A program made the position numbers and the translations under genes. Below, piece after piece: positions 1 through 8,285 of a DNA stretch of 29,124 nt. Position 1 is the first letter of the stretch, and every line of letters starts with the position of its first letter. The stretch covers positions 1 to 29,124 of the forward strand of contig DAIMYJ010000035.1 of the NCBI GenBank assembly GCA_036734545.1. The letters run 5' to 3'. Origin of the DNA: UBA7236 sp036734545 (GTDB lineage: Bacteria > Bacteroidota > Bacteroidia > Chitinophagales > BACL12). The notes under the pieces are model-generated. The model did not search any database. It was not told the origin of the DNA and worked only from the letters and a program-made list of their open reading frames with translations.

Positions 1-504
1 ACCCCAGCCTACGTTCCAGCCGTACCAGCTGTTCCAGCCCACATTCCAGCCCGGACCCCAGAAAGGATCGTAGAAGTATGGGTTGTAGCACCAGGCGTTA
101 TAGCCGAATCCGGAATACGGTGCATAGAAACGATACAGGCTGGTGGTGTAGTAATAATCATCATAGCCGTAATCGTCCTCATAATAGTTATTCACGATGT
201 AGGTATTTCCCTCATCATCGTAATACGCATCGGAGGAAGAAAGATCATCGGCACCGGTCCGATAGCCGGCATCGCTCGTTGGTTCAGTATAGCTGTAATC
301 CGGAGTGGTGGCGGTTCCGGGATACGTGCTGTAACTGCTTGAACTGCTTTGGGTGGTTTCGGTTGTAATGGACTCCGAATAGGAGGCGTCTCCCGCGGAG
401 TAGTAAATATCGTCAGATGAAGCACCTCGGGAGGCCGACTGGGTGGAGCATGAAGCAGCCATCAGCGCGGTGGCGGCCAACAGGATCAGGTAGTTCAGTT
501 TCAT
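1..504 (-). CDS. Partial Tyr/Asp/Trp-rich lipoprotein of unknown function
   Basis: This reading frame starts with ATG at 504 and is still open at the window edge, so 168 N-terminal residues are visible. The N-terminus (MKLNYLILLAATALMAASCS) is a lipoprotein signal with a lipobox ending in Cys19, so the protein should be lipid-anchored. After the Cys comes a Ser/Thr-rich linker, then a stretch dense in Tyr and Asp (about residues 85-125), then an aromatic Trp/Gly/Asn/Tyr-rich end with short GWN-type repeats. It is divergent from proS and has a good promoter reading leftward that overlaps the proS start. Low-complexity aromatic lipoproteins of this sort occur in Bacteroidota, but I recognise no domain and give no function. 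The C-terminus lies outside the window. Confidence 0.8.
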   Translation of the reverse strand, partial: MKLNYLILLAATALMAASCSTQSASRGASSDDIYYSAGDASYSESITTETTQSSSSSYSTYPGTATTPDYSYTEPTSDAGYRTGADDLSSSDAYYDDEGNTYIVNNYYEDDYGYDDYYYTTSLYRFYAPYSGFGYNAWCYNPYFYDPFWGPGWNVGWNSWYGWNVGWG

Positions 505-534
505 AATCGATATTTTAATCTGTTTTGGAATCTG

Positions 535-561
535 TTGCTGCAAAGGCAATTATTACCTTTG
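535..561 (+). promoter_or_regulatory. Putative proS promoter
   Basis: TACCTTTG at 554-561 matches TAnnTTTG exactly. A TTG at 535-537 lies 16 bases upstream, slightly closer than the usual spacing of about 19. The predicted transcript would start about 30 bases before the proS ATG. Confidence 0.5.
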
Positions 562-587
562 TAGCACAGATAATCCCAAAATCATAC

Positions 588-618
588 CAAATTTAGTCTA
601 TGGCGGAAAAGATCACAA
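588..618 (-). promoter_or_regulatory. Bacteroidota-type promoter for the leftward lipoprotein gene
   Basis: On the minus strand TTG (618-616) is followed after 20 bases by TAAATTTG (595-588), a full match to the Bacteroidota -7 consensus TAnnTTTG with a fitting -33 element. It would give a leader of about 75 bases. It lies across the start codon of proS on the other strand. Confidence 0.5.
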
Positions 619-2075
619 AAAGAGATGTTAATTATTCGGAGTGGTATAACGACCTGGTGCTGCAAAGCGGCCTGGCCGAGTATGCCGCAGTGCGCGGTTG
701 CATGGTGATCAAGCCGTATGGCTGGGCCATTTGGGAGAACATGAAAGCCGTGCTGGACGAGAAGTTCAGGGAAACCGGCCACGTGAATGCCAGCTTTCCG
801 CTGCTGATCCCCAAGGGCTTTCTGGAGCAGGAGGAGGGCCATGCCGAAGGCTTCGCCAAAGAGTGTGCCGTAGTTACGCATTACCGTCTGAAAACGAATC
901 CGGATAAAAAAGGCAAGCTCATGGTGGACCCCGAGAGCCGTCTGGAGGAGGAGCTGATCATCCGCCCCACTTCCGAGACCATCATCTGGAACTGCTACAA
1001 GGGTTGGATCCAGAGCTATCGCGACCTGCCCATCCTCATTAACCAGTGGGCCAATGTGATGCGTTGGGAGATGCGCACCCGCCTGTTCCTCCGCACCGCC
1101 GAGTTTCATTGGCAGGAGGGCCACACAGCGCATGCCACCAGCGAAGAAGCTGTTGCTGAGACCGTGCAGATGCTGAATGTATATGCCGATTTCATGGAGC
1201 ACTACATGGCCGTACCCGTGATCAAAGGCGTGAAGACCGCCAACGAGCGTTTCGCCGGTGCTGTCGACACCTATTGCGTGGAAGGCCTGATGCAGGACGG
1301 TAAGGCACTGCAATGCGGTACTTCCCATTTCCTCGGACAAAATTTTGCGAAGGCCTTCGATGTGAAATTCCTGACCCGTGAGGGCAAACTGGAATATGCC
1401 TGGGCTACCAGCTGGGGCGTGAGTACGCGTATGATGGGAGCCCTGATCATGGCACACAGCGATGACGACGGCCTGGTGATACCTCCGAGGCTGGCACCGC
1501 TGCATGTGGTCATCGTTCCGATCTATAAAAATGCCGAGCAACTCGCCGCCATCACCGAAAAAGCGGAAGCCATCATGAAAGAATTGAAAGGGCTGAAGAT
1601 CACGGTGAAATATGACGACAGCGACCAGGCCAAGCCGGGCTGGAAATTCGCTGAGTATGAACTGAAGGGTGTTCCTGTGCGCATCGCCATGGGCGGCAGG
1701 GATCTGGAGAACGGCACTTTGGAAATAGCGCGTCGCGACACCAAAGAAAAAGTAACGATCCCCCAGGCCGGCATAGGCGCTTACGTGCAGCAGTTACTCG
1801 AAGATATTCAGCAGAACCTGTATAACCGCGCACTCCAATTCAGGGAGAACAGCACACACCGCGTTGACACCTGGGAAGCCTTCAAGGCACAAATTGAAAA
1901 AGGCGGTTTCGTGAGTGCCCATTGGGATGGTACGGCAGAGACAGAAGAGAAGATCAAGGAGGAAACCAAGGCCACCATTCGCTGCATTCCGCTGGACGCA
2001 AAGGAGGAAGCCGGCAACTGTGTATACAGCGGTAAACCCAGCACACAAAGAGTGCTTTTTGCGAGAGCTTATTGA
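600..2075 (+). CDS. proS: Prolyl-tRNA synthetase, short archaeal/eukaryote-like type
   Basis: This 491-residue cytoplasmic enzyme charges tRNA-Pro with proline using ATP. Class II motifs are visible: motif 2 near residues 153-177 (RWEMRTRLFLRTAEFHWQEG) and motif 3 near residues 275-300 (GVSTRMMGALIMAHSDDDG). The anticodon-binding domain starts after LAPLHVVIVP at about residue 300. The C-terminal extension has a spaced Cys and ends in FARAY, the terminal-Tyr tail usual for this type. The editing insertion of the long bacterial ProRS is absent, as expected for the roughly 480-500 residue form common in Bacteroidota. The ATG follows a TAnnTTTG promoter; no strong ribosome binding site is seen. 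The gene stands alone, with a possible hairpin at 2247-2265 downstream. Confidence 0.97.
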   Translation: MAEKITKRDVNYSEWYNDLVLQSGLAEYAAVRGCMVIKPYGWAIWENMKAVLDEKFRETGHVNASFPLLIPKGFLEQEEGHAEGFAKECAVVTHYRLKTNPDKKGKLMVDPESRLEEELIIRPTSETIIWNCYKGWIQSYRDLPILINQWANVMRWEMRTRLFLRTAEFHWQEGHTAHATSEEAVAETVQMLNVYADFMEHYMAVPVIKGVKTANERFAGAVDTYCVEGLMQDGKALQCGTSHFLGQNFAKAFDVKFLTREGKLEYAWATSWGVSTRMMGALIMAHSDDDGLVIPPRLAPLHVVIVPIYKNAEQLAAITEKAEAIMKELKGLKITVKYDDSDQAKPGWKFAEYELKGVPVRIAMGGRDLENGTLEIARRDTKEKVTIPQAGIGAYVQQLLEDIQQNLYNRALQFRENSTHRVDTWEAFKAQIEKGGFVSAHWDGTAETEEKIKEETKATIRCIPLDAKEEAGNCVYSGKPSTQRVLFARAY

Positions 2076-2174
2076 TACTGCTGCGTGTGCCCCGATAGCA
2101 TACGAGAAAAATCCGTACATGAACAACGGCATCTGAACCAGTTGCTGGAAATTTCTTCGCAGTTGCCCGGTAGT

Positions 2175-2206
2175 CAACAGATGCAGGTACAGAACAAATA
2201 ACTGCA
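2175..2206. promoter_or_regulatory. Candidate LytTR regulator site upstream of the first kinase
   Basis: AAATAACTGCA at 2196-2206 is identical to 6274-6284 upstream of the second kinase. A poorer copy (CAACAGATGCA, 2175-2185) lies exactly 21 bases before it. LytTR proteins typically bind two direct repeats about two helical turns apart. The reverse complement (CAGTTATT core) partly fits the published LytTR consensus. Inference only. Confidence 0.35.
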
Positions 2207-2246
2207 GCCTTTTACGCAATAAGTGCAGGCTCTAGCTCTCCTGCTC

Positions 2247-2265
2247 ACCTGCCTGCTGCGCAGGT
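2247..2265 (+). terminator. Possible hairpin downstream of proS
   Basis: ACCTGC (2247-2252) and GCAGGT (2260-2265) form a six-base-pair stem with a seven-base loop, followed by a moderately T-rich stretch. There is no clean U tract, so this is weak. Confidence 0.3.
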
Positions 2266-2315
2266 ATTTGTATTCCGCTTCGTAACTTTATTTTTTATCT
2301 GCACACAGGGAAGTT

Positions 2316-5225
2316 TTGATACGCAGCACACGCATATGGTCATATGGCATATCCACCTGCCTGCTGTGGTTATGCTGCAATCTTTTCCCGGCACTGGCTC
2401 AACACCCCCTTACCCTGCCGGTAAATCCGCCCGGTGAGTACCTGCCTACCAATGTTTTTTATGCTTTCCGCGATGCCAGTGATATCATGTGGCTCGCGAC
2501 CAATTCCGGTGTTTACCGGTATGACGGTTACCATTTTGAGCATTTTACAAGTGAGGATGGGCTGGGCGACAATGAGATATTGCGCATCTTTCAGGACACA
2601 CGCGGACGTATATGGTTCCAGTCGCTGAATGGTAATCCCTCTTACTACCTCAACGGGCATATCCATAATGCCTCCCGCGACCCGATGCTGGCCAAACTGA
2701 AGTTCACGAAAATGATCCTTTCGGAGGCTGAAGATGCAGAGGGTAACGTATATATAGGTGCACGGGGTTTTGTATACTACAAGATCGACACGAATGATGT
2801 CGTTACTGAGCTCAGCTATTTCGCGTTCGAAAACTACATGTGGATAGGCGATGACGGAAAACCGAAATTCATTCCGCAGGATAAGTTACCCCTCCTGAAA
2901 CCGGTGCGTGGATCACATCTGGATGATCTGAATCTCGCCGCTCAGCAAACCAGCATTTACAGGATCACATCAGACACGATACTGACAAAGCTATTTGAGC
3001 TCCCGGCCAATGCGTCAGAGATCATCTTCCTGCGCATTAAAAAGGCAGATGAGGTATACATTGGAACGCGCAACGGGTGTTTCATCTGGGACCCGTCAGG
3101 GCATAAACCACTGCGTCATATTCTGCAGGGATATTCCGTTTCCAGTGTGGAATTTGATTTTGAGGACAACACGTGGCTGACCACGCTTGAATCCGGTGCA
3201 TTCATGATCCCCAATCTGGATGTGTTCAGCTGGGATGCCTCCTCCGGGCTGCCTGTAGATAAAGTTACCCGCCTCGAACAAGACAGCAGGGGTAACCTGT
3301 GGGTGGGCATGACCGCGGATCATTTTGCACGCATTGACACCACCGGGTCGATGCAATTCTATCGCAAACCTGAACAGTCGCGACTGGACATCACAAATAT
3401 TCGCGAATATCAGGGCAATCTATATGTGATGTGTAAAAGCGGGATTCTCAGAATGGGTCCCGCCGGAGAAAGATCCTATGGTGTTTACGCCAACGACCTG
3501 TACTTTTATTCCGACAGCGAAGTATTGCTTGCACAGGATTATACGCTGAAACTCACCCGCCAGGATTTTGAGGAAAGACTGGCCAGCATCGTCTTCAATC
3601 TGAATCACACGCGTGCCGATTATGAACTCGTAGGCCCGCGCACCAACGTCATCAAGGCCCATCGCAATACGGTATATATCGGCACCTCCAGAGGATTATA
3701 TACGTATGACGGCGCTATTCATTATCAGGGCTATACACACGAGGCCTTCAGTTATCCTGTGCGCGATGTTGCCTTCGACAGGAATTCGGGCGATGTATAC
3801 ATCGCTACCCTGAATGGATTACTGGTCATGCACAACGGTGGTCTGAAAAAAGTGCTTTCCTCTGCGAGCGGACTACCCAACAGCGAGTGTAATGTTGTAT
3901 ACGTAGATGCCCAGAATACCCTGTGGGCAGCTTTTGGAAATGCAGTGGTGGGCATTCGAAGAACAGGAGAGCAATTCAGCATTACGAACTATACAGATCT
4001 CCTGAAGATATCGGCCGCACGTATTACCGACATAGAAGCTTTTGACGGTCGCATCTATGTGGCTACGGAAAACGGATTGATCAGTTTCGATCCCAGGGTT
4101 ACCAGACCATTTACAACCGCACCAAAACTGCAGTTCGGCACGGTGATAGTGAATAACCAGGCTCTATCGCCACAAGCCCTTACCCGATTGAAGCATCATG
4201 AGAATGATATTGCCATCACTTATACGGGATTGAGTTTCCTCAGCGGCGACAAAGTAACCTATCAATACTACCTGAGCGGATACGATAAGGAATGGCATAG
4301 CACCGGAGAGCGCACGATCCAGTTCAAATCATTGGCACCCGGCACCTACAGGTTCATGGTAAAAGCAACCAATACGGCCGGTATTACCAGTCCTGTGCAT
4401 AGCCTGTCCATCACCATCGCCAAGCCGGTGTGGGCGGAGTGGTGGTTCATTGGGTTGACGGCGGTGTGGGTGATAGCAGCCGTTGTGCTGTTCTGGCGAT
4501 ATCGTCTTATCCGCATCAAGCGTAATTATGAGCAGGAGCAGCGGACCATCCGGCTGGAAATGGAAAAGGCGGAATCGGAGCGTATGCTCAGCGACCTCAA
4601 CCAACAGGCCTTCCGCCAGCAAATGAATCCGCATTTCATTTTCAACGCCCTGAATACCATCAAGGGTTATTACGCCGAGAACAATATTCAGCAGGCCAGC
4701 GACTATATTTCTAAATTCTCTAAACTGCTGCGCAATATCCTGGAGAACAGCGAACAGGTGGTGCCGCTGGAAAAAGAGATCAATGCGATACAACTCTATC
4801 TTGATCTCGCGGCGATGCGGTACGAGCATAAATTCAGTTACACCATCAACGCAGACGCTGACTTGCCGCTGCACGACATCGGCATTCCCCCGATGCTGAT
4901 ACAGCCCTTCCTGGAAAATGCGCTGGTGCATGGTATTGCGCCCCTGCAGGGACAGGGACATATACAGATACGTTTTCAACGCAACGGTAACCGGCTCGAA
5001 TGTCGCATCACCGATGACGGTATCGGCAGACAGGCCGCAGCGGGTAAGACGCGATTGCGTGAGCACAGCTCAAAGGCCACGATACTGATCACCGAATACC
5101 TGAAGGCGCTGAACAGACGAGAGCGCTCGGAAGCATTTACACTGACCATTACGGACCTGCAAAACGAGATCGGCGAAGCTGCAGGGACGCTCGTTGTTTT
5201 AAGTATGCCGCTGATTTATCTTTAA
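2316..5225 (+). CDS. LytS-type sensor histidine kinase with beta-propeller and Y_Y_Y sensor
   Basis: This 969-residue membrane kinase should sense a signal outside the cytoplasmic membrane and phosphorylate the adjacent LytTR regulator. The only fitting start is TTG at 2316: it opens a signal peptide ending ALA-Q, and no in-frame ATG precedes the mature domain. Residues about 30-620 hold repeated Reg_prop blades (IMWLATNSGVYRYDG, GNLWVGM, TVYIGTSRGLYTYDG, DVYIATLNGLL). A Y_Y_Y domain follows at about 629-700 (TYQYYLSGYDKEWHSTGE), then one membrane span near 709-730 and a short coiled coil. The His_kinase domain has FRQQMNPHFIFNALN with His773 as the phosphoacceptor, the N box FLENALVHG and the G box TDDGIGR. 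The layout is a hybrid-sensor arrangement without a fused receiver. The ligand is unknown; related sensors often respond to glycans. Confidence 0.93.
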   Translation: MIRSTRIWSYGISTCLLWLCCNLFPALAQHPLTLPVNPPGEYLPTNVFYAFRDASDIMWLATNSGVYRYDGYHFEHFTSEDGLGDNEILRIFQDTRGRIWFQSLNGNPSYYLNGHIHNASRDPMLAKLKFTKMILSEAEDAEGNVYIGARGFVYYKIDTNDVVTELSYFAFENYMWIGDDGKPKFIPQDKLPLLKPVRGSHLDDLNLAAQQTSIYRITSDTILTKLFELPANASEIIFLRIKKADEVYIGTRNGCFIWDPSGHKPLRHILQGYSVSSVEFDFEDNTWLTTLESGAFMIPNLDVFSWDASSGLPVDKVTRLEQDSRGNLWVGMTADHFARIDTTGSMQFYRKPEQSRLDITNIREYQGNLYVMCKSGILRMGPAGERSYGVYANDLYFYSDSEVLLAQDYTLKLTRQDFEERLASIVFNLNHTRADYELVGPRTNVIKAHRNTVYIGTSRGLYTYDGAIHYQGYTHEAFSYPVRDVAFDRNSGDVYIATLNGLLVMHNGGLKKVLSSASGLPNSECNVVYVDAQNTLWAAFGNAVVGIRRTGEQFSITNYTDLLKISAARITDIEAFDGRIYVATENGLISFDPRVTRPFTTAPKLQFGTVIVNNQALSPQALTRLKHHENDIAITYTGLSFLSGDKVTYQYYLSGYDKEWHSTGERTIQFKSLAPGTYRFMVKATNTAGITSPVHSLSITIAKPVWAEWWFIGLTAVWVIAAVVLFWRYRLIRIKRNYEQEQRTIRLEMEKAESERMLSDLNQQAFRQQMNPHFIFNALNTIKGYYAENNIQQASDYISKFSKLLRNILENSEQVVPLEKEINAIQLYLDLAAMRYEHKFSYTINADADLPLHDIGIPPMLIQPFLENALVHGIAPLQGQGHIQIRFQRNGNRLECRITDDGIGRQAAAGKTRLREHSSKATILITEYLKALNRRERSEAFTLTITDLQNEIGEAAGTLVVLSMPLIYL

Positions 5226-5238
5226 ACACTATTTGTTC

Positions 5239-5994
5239 ATGCTACGCACCATCATCATCGACGACGAATCACGCGCCCGCTCCGCACTGAAGCAGGAAGT
5301 AAAACTGAACTGTCCGGATATCGAACTCGTTGGCGAGGCCGATAGCATTGAGTCGGCCTTATCCCTGATCCGGGAAACAGACCCCGACCTGATATTCCTG
5401 GATATCCAATTAAGCGACGGACTGGGCTTTACCATTCTGGATCATGCGAAGGGACATGAGTTCTCCATCATTTTCACCACGGCCTATTCAGAATATGCGA
5501 TCAAGGCCTTCAAGACCAGTGCCATCGATTACCTGCTCAAGCCTATCGACAGCACAGAACTGATACAGGCCGTACAAAAAGCTGTCGCCTTTAAAAACAA
5601 CCGCACGCCGGAAGTGGTGCATCATGAAGCAAATTACGATATTCTGCAAAGGCAACTCAAAAAGATCATCCTGCACACTTCTGACGGGCTGCATGTTATC
5701 CAGATCGCGGATATCATTCGATGCAATTCATATGGCAATTACAGTTTTGTATTTCTGAAAGACGGGTCCAAGATCCTGCTTGCCAAGATCCTGAAAGAGA
5801 TCGAAGAAAATCTTTCAGGCTCCGGTTTTGAGCGCGTGCACCACTCCCATCTGGTGAATCTCAATCACGTGCGCTCTTACCGAAATAAAGAAGGTGGTGT
5901 CGTGGTGATGTCGGATGGCAGTGAAGTGCCGGTATCGATGCGCAAGAAAACGGGATTTCTGGAACAGCTGAGTAAACTCAATAACAGGCAATAA
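5239..5994 (+). CDS. LytTR-family response regulator (partner of the propeller kinase)
   Basis: This 251-residue cytoplasmic transcription factor has an N-terminal receiver and a C-terminal LytTR DNA-binding domain. The receiver shows the acidic pair Asp8-Asp9, phosphoacceptor Asp55 (LIFLDIQL), Thr80 and Lys101 (LLKPI). The LytTR domain spans about residues 141-245 and carries the typical RVHHSHLVNLNHVRSY segment followed by VPVSMRKK. I chose ATG 5239, which begins MLRTIIIDDE; an in-frame TTG two codons upstream (5233) is possible but adds nothing. It begins 13 bases after the kinase stop, so the two are almost certainly cotranscribed. The conserved residues look intact. Targets are unknown; autoregulation and control of nearby secreted-protein genes are guesses from position. 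Confidence 0.93.
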   Translation: MLRTIIIDDESRARSALKQEVKLNCPDIELVGEADSIESALSLIRETDPDLIFLDIQLSDGLGFTILDHAKGHEFSIIFTTAYSEYAIKAFKTSAIDYLLKPIDSTELIQAVQKAVAFKNNRTPEVVHHEANYDILQRQLKKIILHTSDGLHVIQIADIIRCNSYGNYSFVFLKDGSKILLAKILKEIEENLSGSGFERVHHSHLVNLNHVRSYRNKEGGVVVMSDGSEVPVSMRKKTGFLEQLSKLNNRQ

Positions 5995-5998
5995 AAAA

Positions 5999-6020
5999 GG
6001 TCGCCGGTTCACGGGCGACC
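5999..6020 (+). terminator. Hairpin after the first two-component pair
   Basis: GGTCGCC (5999-6005) pairs with GGCGACC (6014-6020) around an eight-base loop, starting four bases after the regulator stop codon. An A-run precedes the stem, but no T-run follows on the plus strand, so this may be a stability hairpin or a weak terminator. Confidence 0.5.
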
Positions 6021-6253
6021 TCTGGGTGTGTTATTAAATATGAGTGATCAGGGTATGGGTAATAAGCTTCCTCTGAGGATAGCAGAGATGGTGTTTCCGA
6101 TCCAAAGATAGACCTCCCCGTGAAAGCTGTACGACCAAGATGATAAGTGCGTGGATTTCCGTGATAACTGCTAAAACCCTTATCTATTGGGCATTCCGGT
6201 AGCCTACACCGGGCCTCCATATTTACAAATCTTTAACAGATGGCCTGAATTTC

Positions 6254-6302
6254 AATAACTGAAGGCCCCCACTAAATAACTGCATGCCCGCAGTCATTAA
6301 GT
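6254..6302. promoter_or_regulatory. Candidate operator: 21-base-spaced repeats and an inverted repeat
   Basis: AATAACTG occurs at 6254-6261 and 6275-6282, exactly 21 bases apart, as expected for LytTR dimer sites. The second copy also forms the left arm of an inverted repeat, ACTAAATAACTG (6271-6282) against CAGTCATTAAGT (6291-6302), with 10 of 12 bases complementary around an eight-base spacer. It lies 36 bases upstream of the -33 element of the downstream promoter. Confidence 0.4.
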
Positions 6303-6337
6303 GAGAAAACACCCCACAGAACCGCTGATAGGGCTCC

Positions 6338-6367
6338 TTGCACGGCAGTTATACAACGCTAATTTTA
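6338..6367 (+). promoter_or_regulatory. Promoter for the TPR kinase operon
   Basis: TTG (6338-6340), 19 bases, then TAATTTTA (6360-6367), matching seven of the eight positions of TAnnTTTG with ideal spacing. Transcription would start near 6374, about ten bases before the ATG, giving a very short leader. Confidence 0.5.
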
Positions 6368-6383
6368 TCCGAAAGCCGGATAC

Positions 6384-8285
6384 ATGATCCTTCATACTCG
6401 ACACATCATCATAGGCATAATCGGATGCATACTTCTATGCACTAACACCCTGGTTTCGGCACAAAGCTGTGATTGTGCTGCATTCGATCAGTCCTATATC
6501 GAACGGCATGAAAGGTATTTCCGCGCAGACCGATTCGACAGCGCACTGCACATAGCCAGAAAACTACAAACGCAGGGTAATTGCTGCGAGGCCATCAGTC
6601 ATATCTTACAGGCCAACAGTTATCTCGAATTAAAGAAGCCGGACAGTGTGCTGACACATGTATCACTTGCTGAAAAAAAATTAGGCAAGGTATACGACAC
6701 ATTGGTATCGCCGGAGATACTGCGTCTGAGGGGAATGGTAGCCGCCGACAAGACCAAGCCGGAGGAGGCCGCGGCATACTATATTCAGGGGCTTGAACAA
6801 TCCAAAGCGCATAAGAACACCGGCTACGCGATCAAATTCTGCAATGAGGTTTCGCTCACCTTTGCCAGTATCAATCAGCCGGAAAAATCGATAGAATATA
6901 TCCGGGAAGGTTACGCCATGGCTATGGACTATCACGATGCCAGCCTGCGCGCCATGATGTCGGCCAATATGGTGGTGTGTTACGGCATGCTGCTGGAAAA
7001 AACGAAGGACAAACGATATCTCGACAGCCTCGAGTATACGGCACCTGTCGCCATTCAATATGCGAAGGAGGCCAATAGCCCTGTATACATTATTCGGGGA
7101 TATAATACCATGGCCGGCATCGCTCTGGAAAAACAGGATTTCAGTAATGCAGTTGCTTATACAGATACCGTGATCCAAAATCTGCCTCCGGCGGGTGGAG
7201 AACAATTATTACTGTCGGCCAAATACCGGCAGGGACAGGCGCTGCTGGGACTGCATCAGCCGGAAAAGGCGTTGCCGGTGTTGGAAGAAGCATTGCAACT
7301 GGCAGAAGTATTCAAGAATGCCGGTATCACCAGTCTGATCATTCAACAATTGTATCTGGCGCATAAGGAGTTAGGCAACAGCAGGGAAGCACTGAATTAT
7401 TTCGAACGGCATGTGACCATTCGCGACAGCCTCACCAATGCAGAAAAATCAGCCGTGATCAACGAACTGGAACAGAAATACAACAAGGCACAGAACGAGC
7501 AAACGATACGGGAGCTGAATCAGGAAAAGCAGATCAACACACTGCAGATCCGCCTGTTGGCAGGCGGGATATTGCTGGCACTGCTCATTGCGTTGTCGGT
7601 ATTTCTGTTCTATCGGCAAAAAAACCTGCAGATCAAAAAGCGCATCCTGGAAACCGAGCAGCGGCTGAACCGTGCACGCATGAATCCGCATTTCTTTTTC
7701 AATGCACTGGCAACACTGCAGGGTTTTGCTTTGCGCGAGAATGACGGTAAAGCCCTGGCCAGCAACCTCGGAAAATTCTCCAGGATCATGCGTGAGACAC
7801 TGGAAAGCACCTATAAAGATTATGTGACCATTGAACAGGAAATGCAATTCCTCGGTGAATATCTGGAACTGCAAAAGATCCGCTTTCCTCAATCCTTCTC
7901 CTATCGCATGTCGGCAGCTGCAGTGGAGGACATCGACCTGTTGCTGATACCCTCCATGATCATCCAGCCTTTCGTGGAGAATTCCATCGAGCACGGCTTT
8001 AGGGGTATTGATTATCCGGGCGAGGTTGACATTCTTTTCGACCAGGATGAAACCCATGTATTGGTCACGATACTCGATAATGGCAAGGGACTTTCCGGCG
8101 CCGGCACGACCAATAACGAACATATATCACGAGCCAGTCAGATCATTCGCGACAGGATATACCTCCTGAATCTGAAACTGAAATCCGATGCCCGGTTTGA
8201 GATAGCCAATCAGCCTGACGGGCGCGGCGTGCATGTAACTATTCGCTTACCTAAGATCTATCAGCATGAAAGCACTGATCATTGA
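6384..8285 (+). CDS. LytS-type sensor histidine kinase with TPR sensor region
   Basis: This 633-residue membrane kinase has a signal peptide (cleavage near VSA-Q, residue 27), then an extracytoplasmic helical region of TPR-like repeats (about residues 35-355; for example LRAMMSANMVVCYGMLLE and SREALNYFERHVTIRDSL). A coiled coil precedes a single membrane span at about 391-411 (LLAGGILLALLIALSVFLFY). The His_kinase domain has RARMNPHFFFNALATLQGF with phosphoacceptor His436, the N box FVENSIEHGF (Asn533) and the G box ILDNGKGLSG. It should signal to the LytTR protein whose ATG lies inside its last codons (20-base overlap), so translation is probably coupled. TPR sensors of this class are common in Bacteroidota; the signal is unknown. 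It is not a close duplicate of the propeller kinase, sharing similarity only in the kinase core. Confidence 0.93.
   Translation: MILHTRHIIIGIIGCILLCTNTLVSAQSCDCAAFDQSYIERHERYFRADRFDSALHIARKLQTQGNCCEAISHILQANSYLELKKPDSVLTHVSLAEKKLGKVYDTLVSPEILRLRGMVAADKTKPEEAAAYYIQGLEQSKAHKNTGYAIKFCNEVSLTFASINQPEKSIEYIREGYAMAMDYHDASLRAMMSANMVVCYGMLLEKTKDKRYLDSLEYTAPVAIQYAKEANSPVYIIRGYNTMAGIALEKQDFSNAVAYTDTVIQNLPPAGGEQLLLSAKYRQGQALLGLHQPEKALPVLEEALQLAEVFKNAGITSLIIQQLYLAHKELGNSREALNYFERHVTIRDSLTNAEKSAVINELEQKYNKAQNEQTIRELNQEKQINTLQIRLLAGGILLALLIALSVFLFYRQKNLQIKKRILETEQRLNRARMNPHFFFNALATLQGFALRENDGKALASNLGKFSRIMRETLESTYKDYVTIEQEMQFLGEYLELQKIRFPQSFSYRMSAAAVEDIDLLLIPSMIIQPFVENSIEHGFRGIDYPGEVDILFDQDETHVLVTILDNGKGLSGAGTTNNEHISRASQIIRDRIYLLNLKLKSDARFEIANQPDGRGVHVTIRLPKIYQHESTDH

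Larger units (their letters stand above)
6021..6383. other. Intergenic stretch before the second kinase
   Basis: About 360 bases with no convincing gene. It holds a CCGGT/ACCGG mini-hairpin (6196-6212), TAACAGATG (6234-6242), two AATAACTG copies (6254-6261 and 6275-6282), an imperfect inverted repeat (6271-6302) and a promoter (6338-6367). The 80-codon minus frame here has no domain character. Confidence 0.6.

Noticed and set aside
582..1541. 319-codon open frame on the minus strand
   Set aside because: It is the antisense shadow of proS, whose motifs are unmistakable; the frame has no domain-like pattern.
4329..5066. 245-codon minus-strand frame
   Set aside because: Antisense to the Y_Y_Y and kinase domains of the propeller kinase; composition is that of a reverse-frame shadow.
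5978..6220. 80-codon minus-strand frame in the intergenic region
   Set aside because: No signal, domain or plausible start context; it runs through the hairpin after the regulator and ends inside the regulator gene.
7449..8123. 224-codon minus-strand frame
   Set aside because: Antisense to the kinase domain of the TPR kinase.
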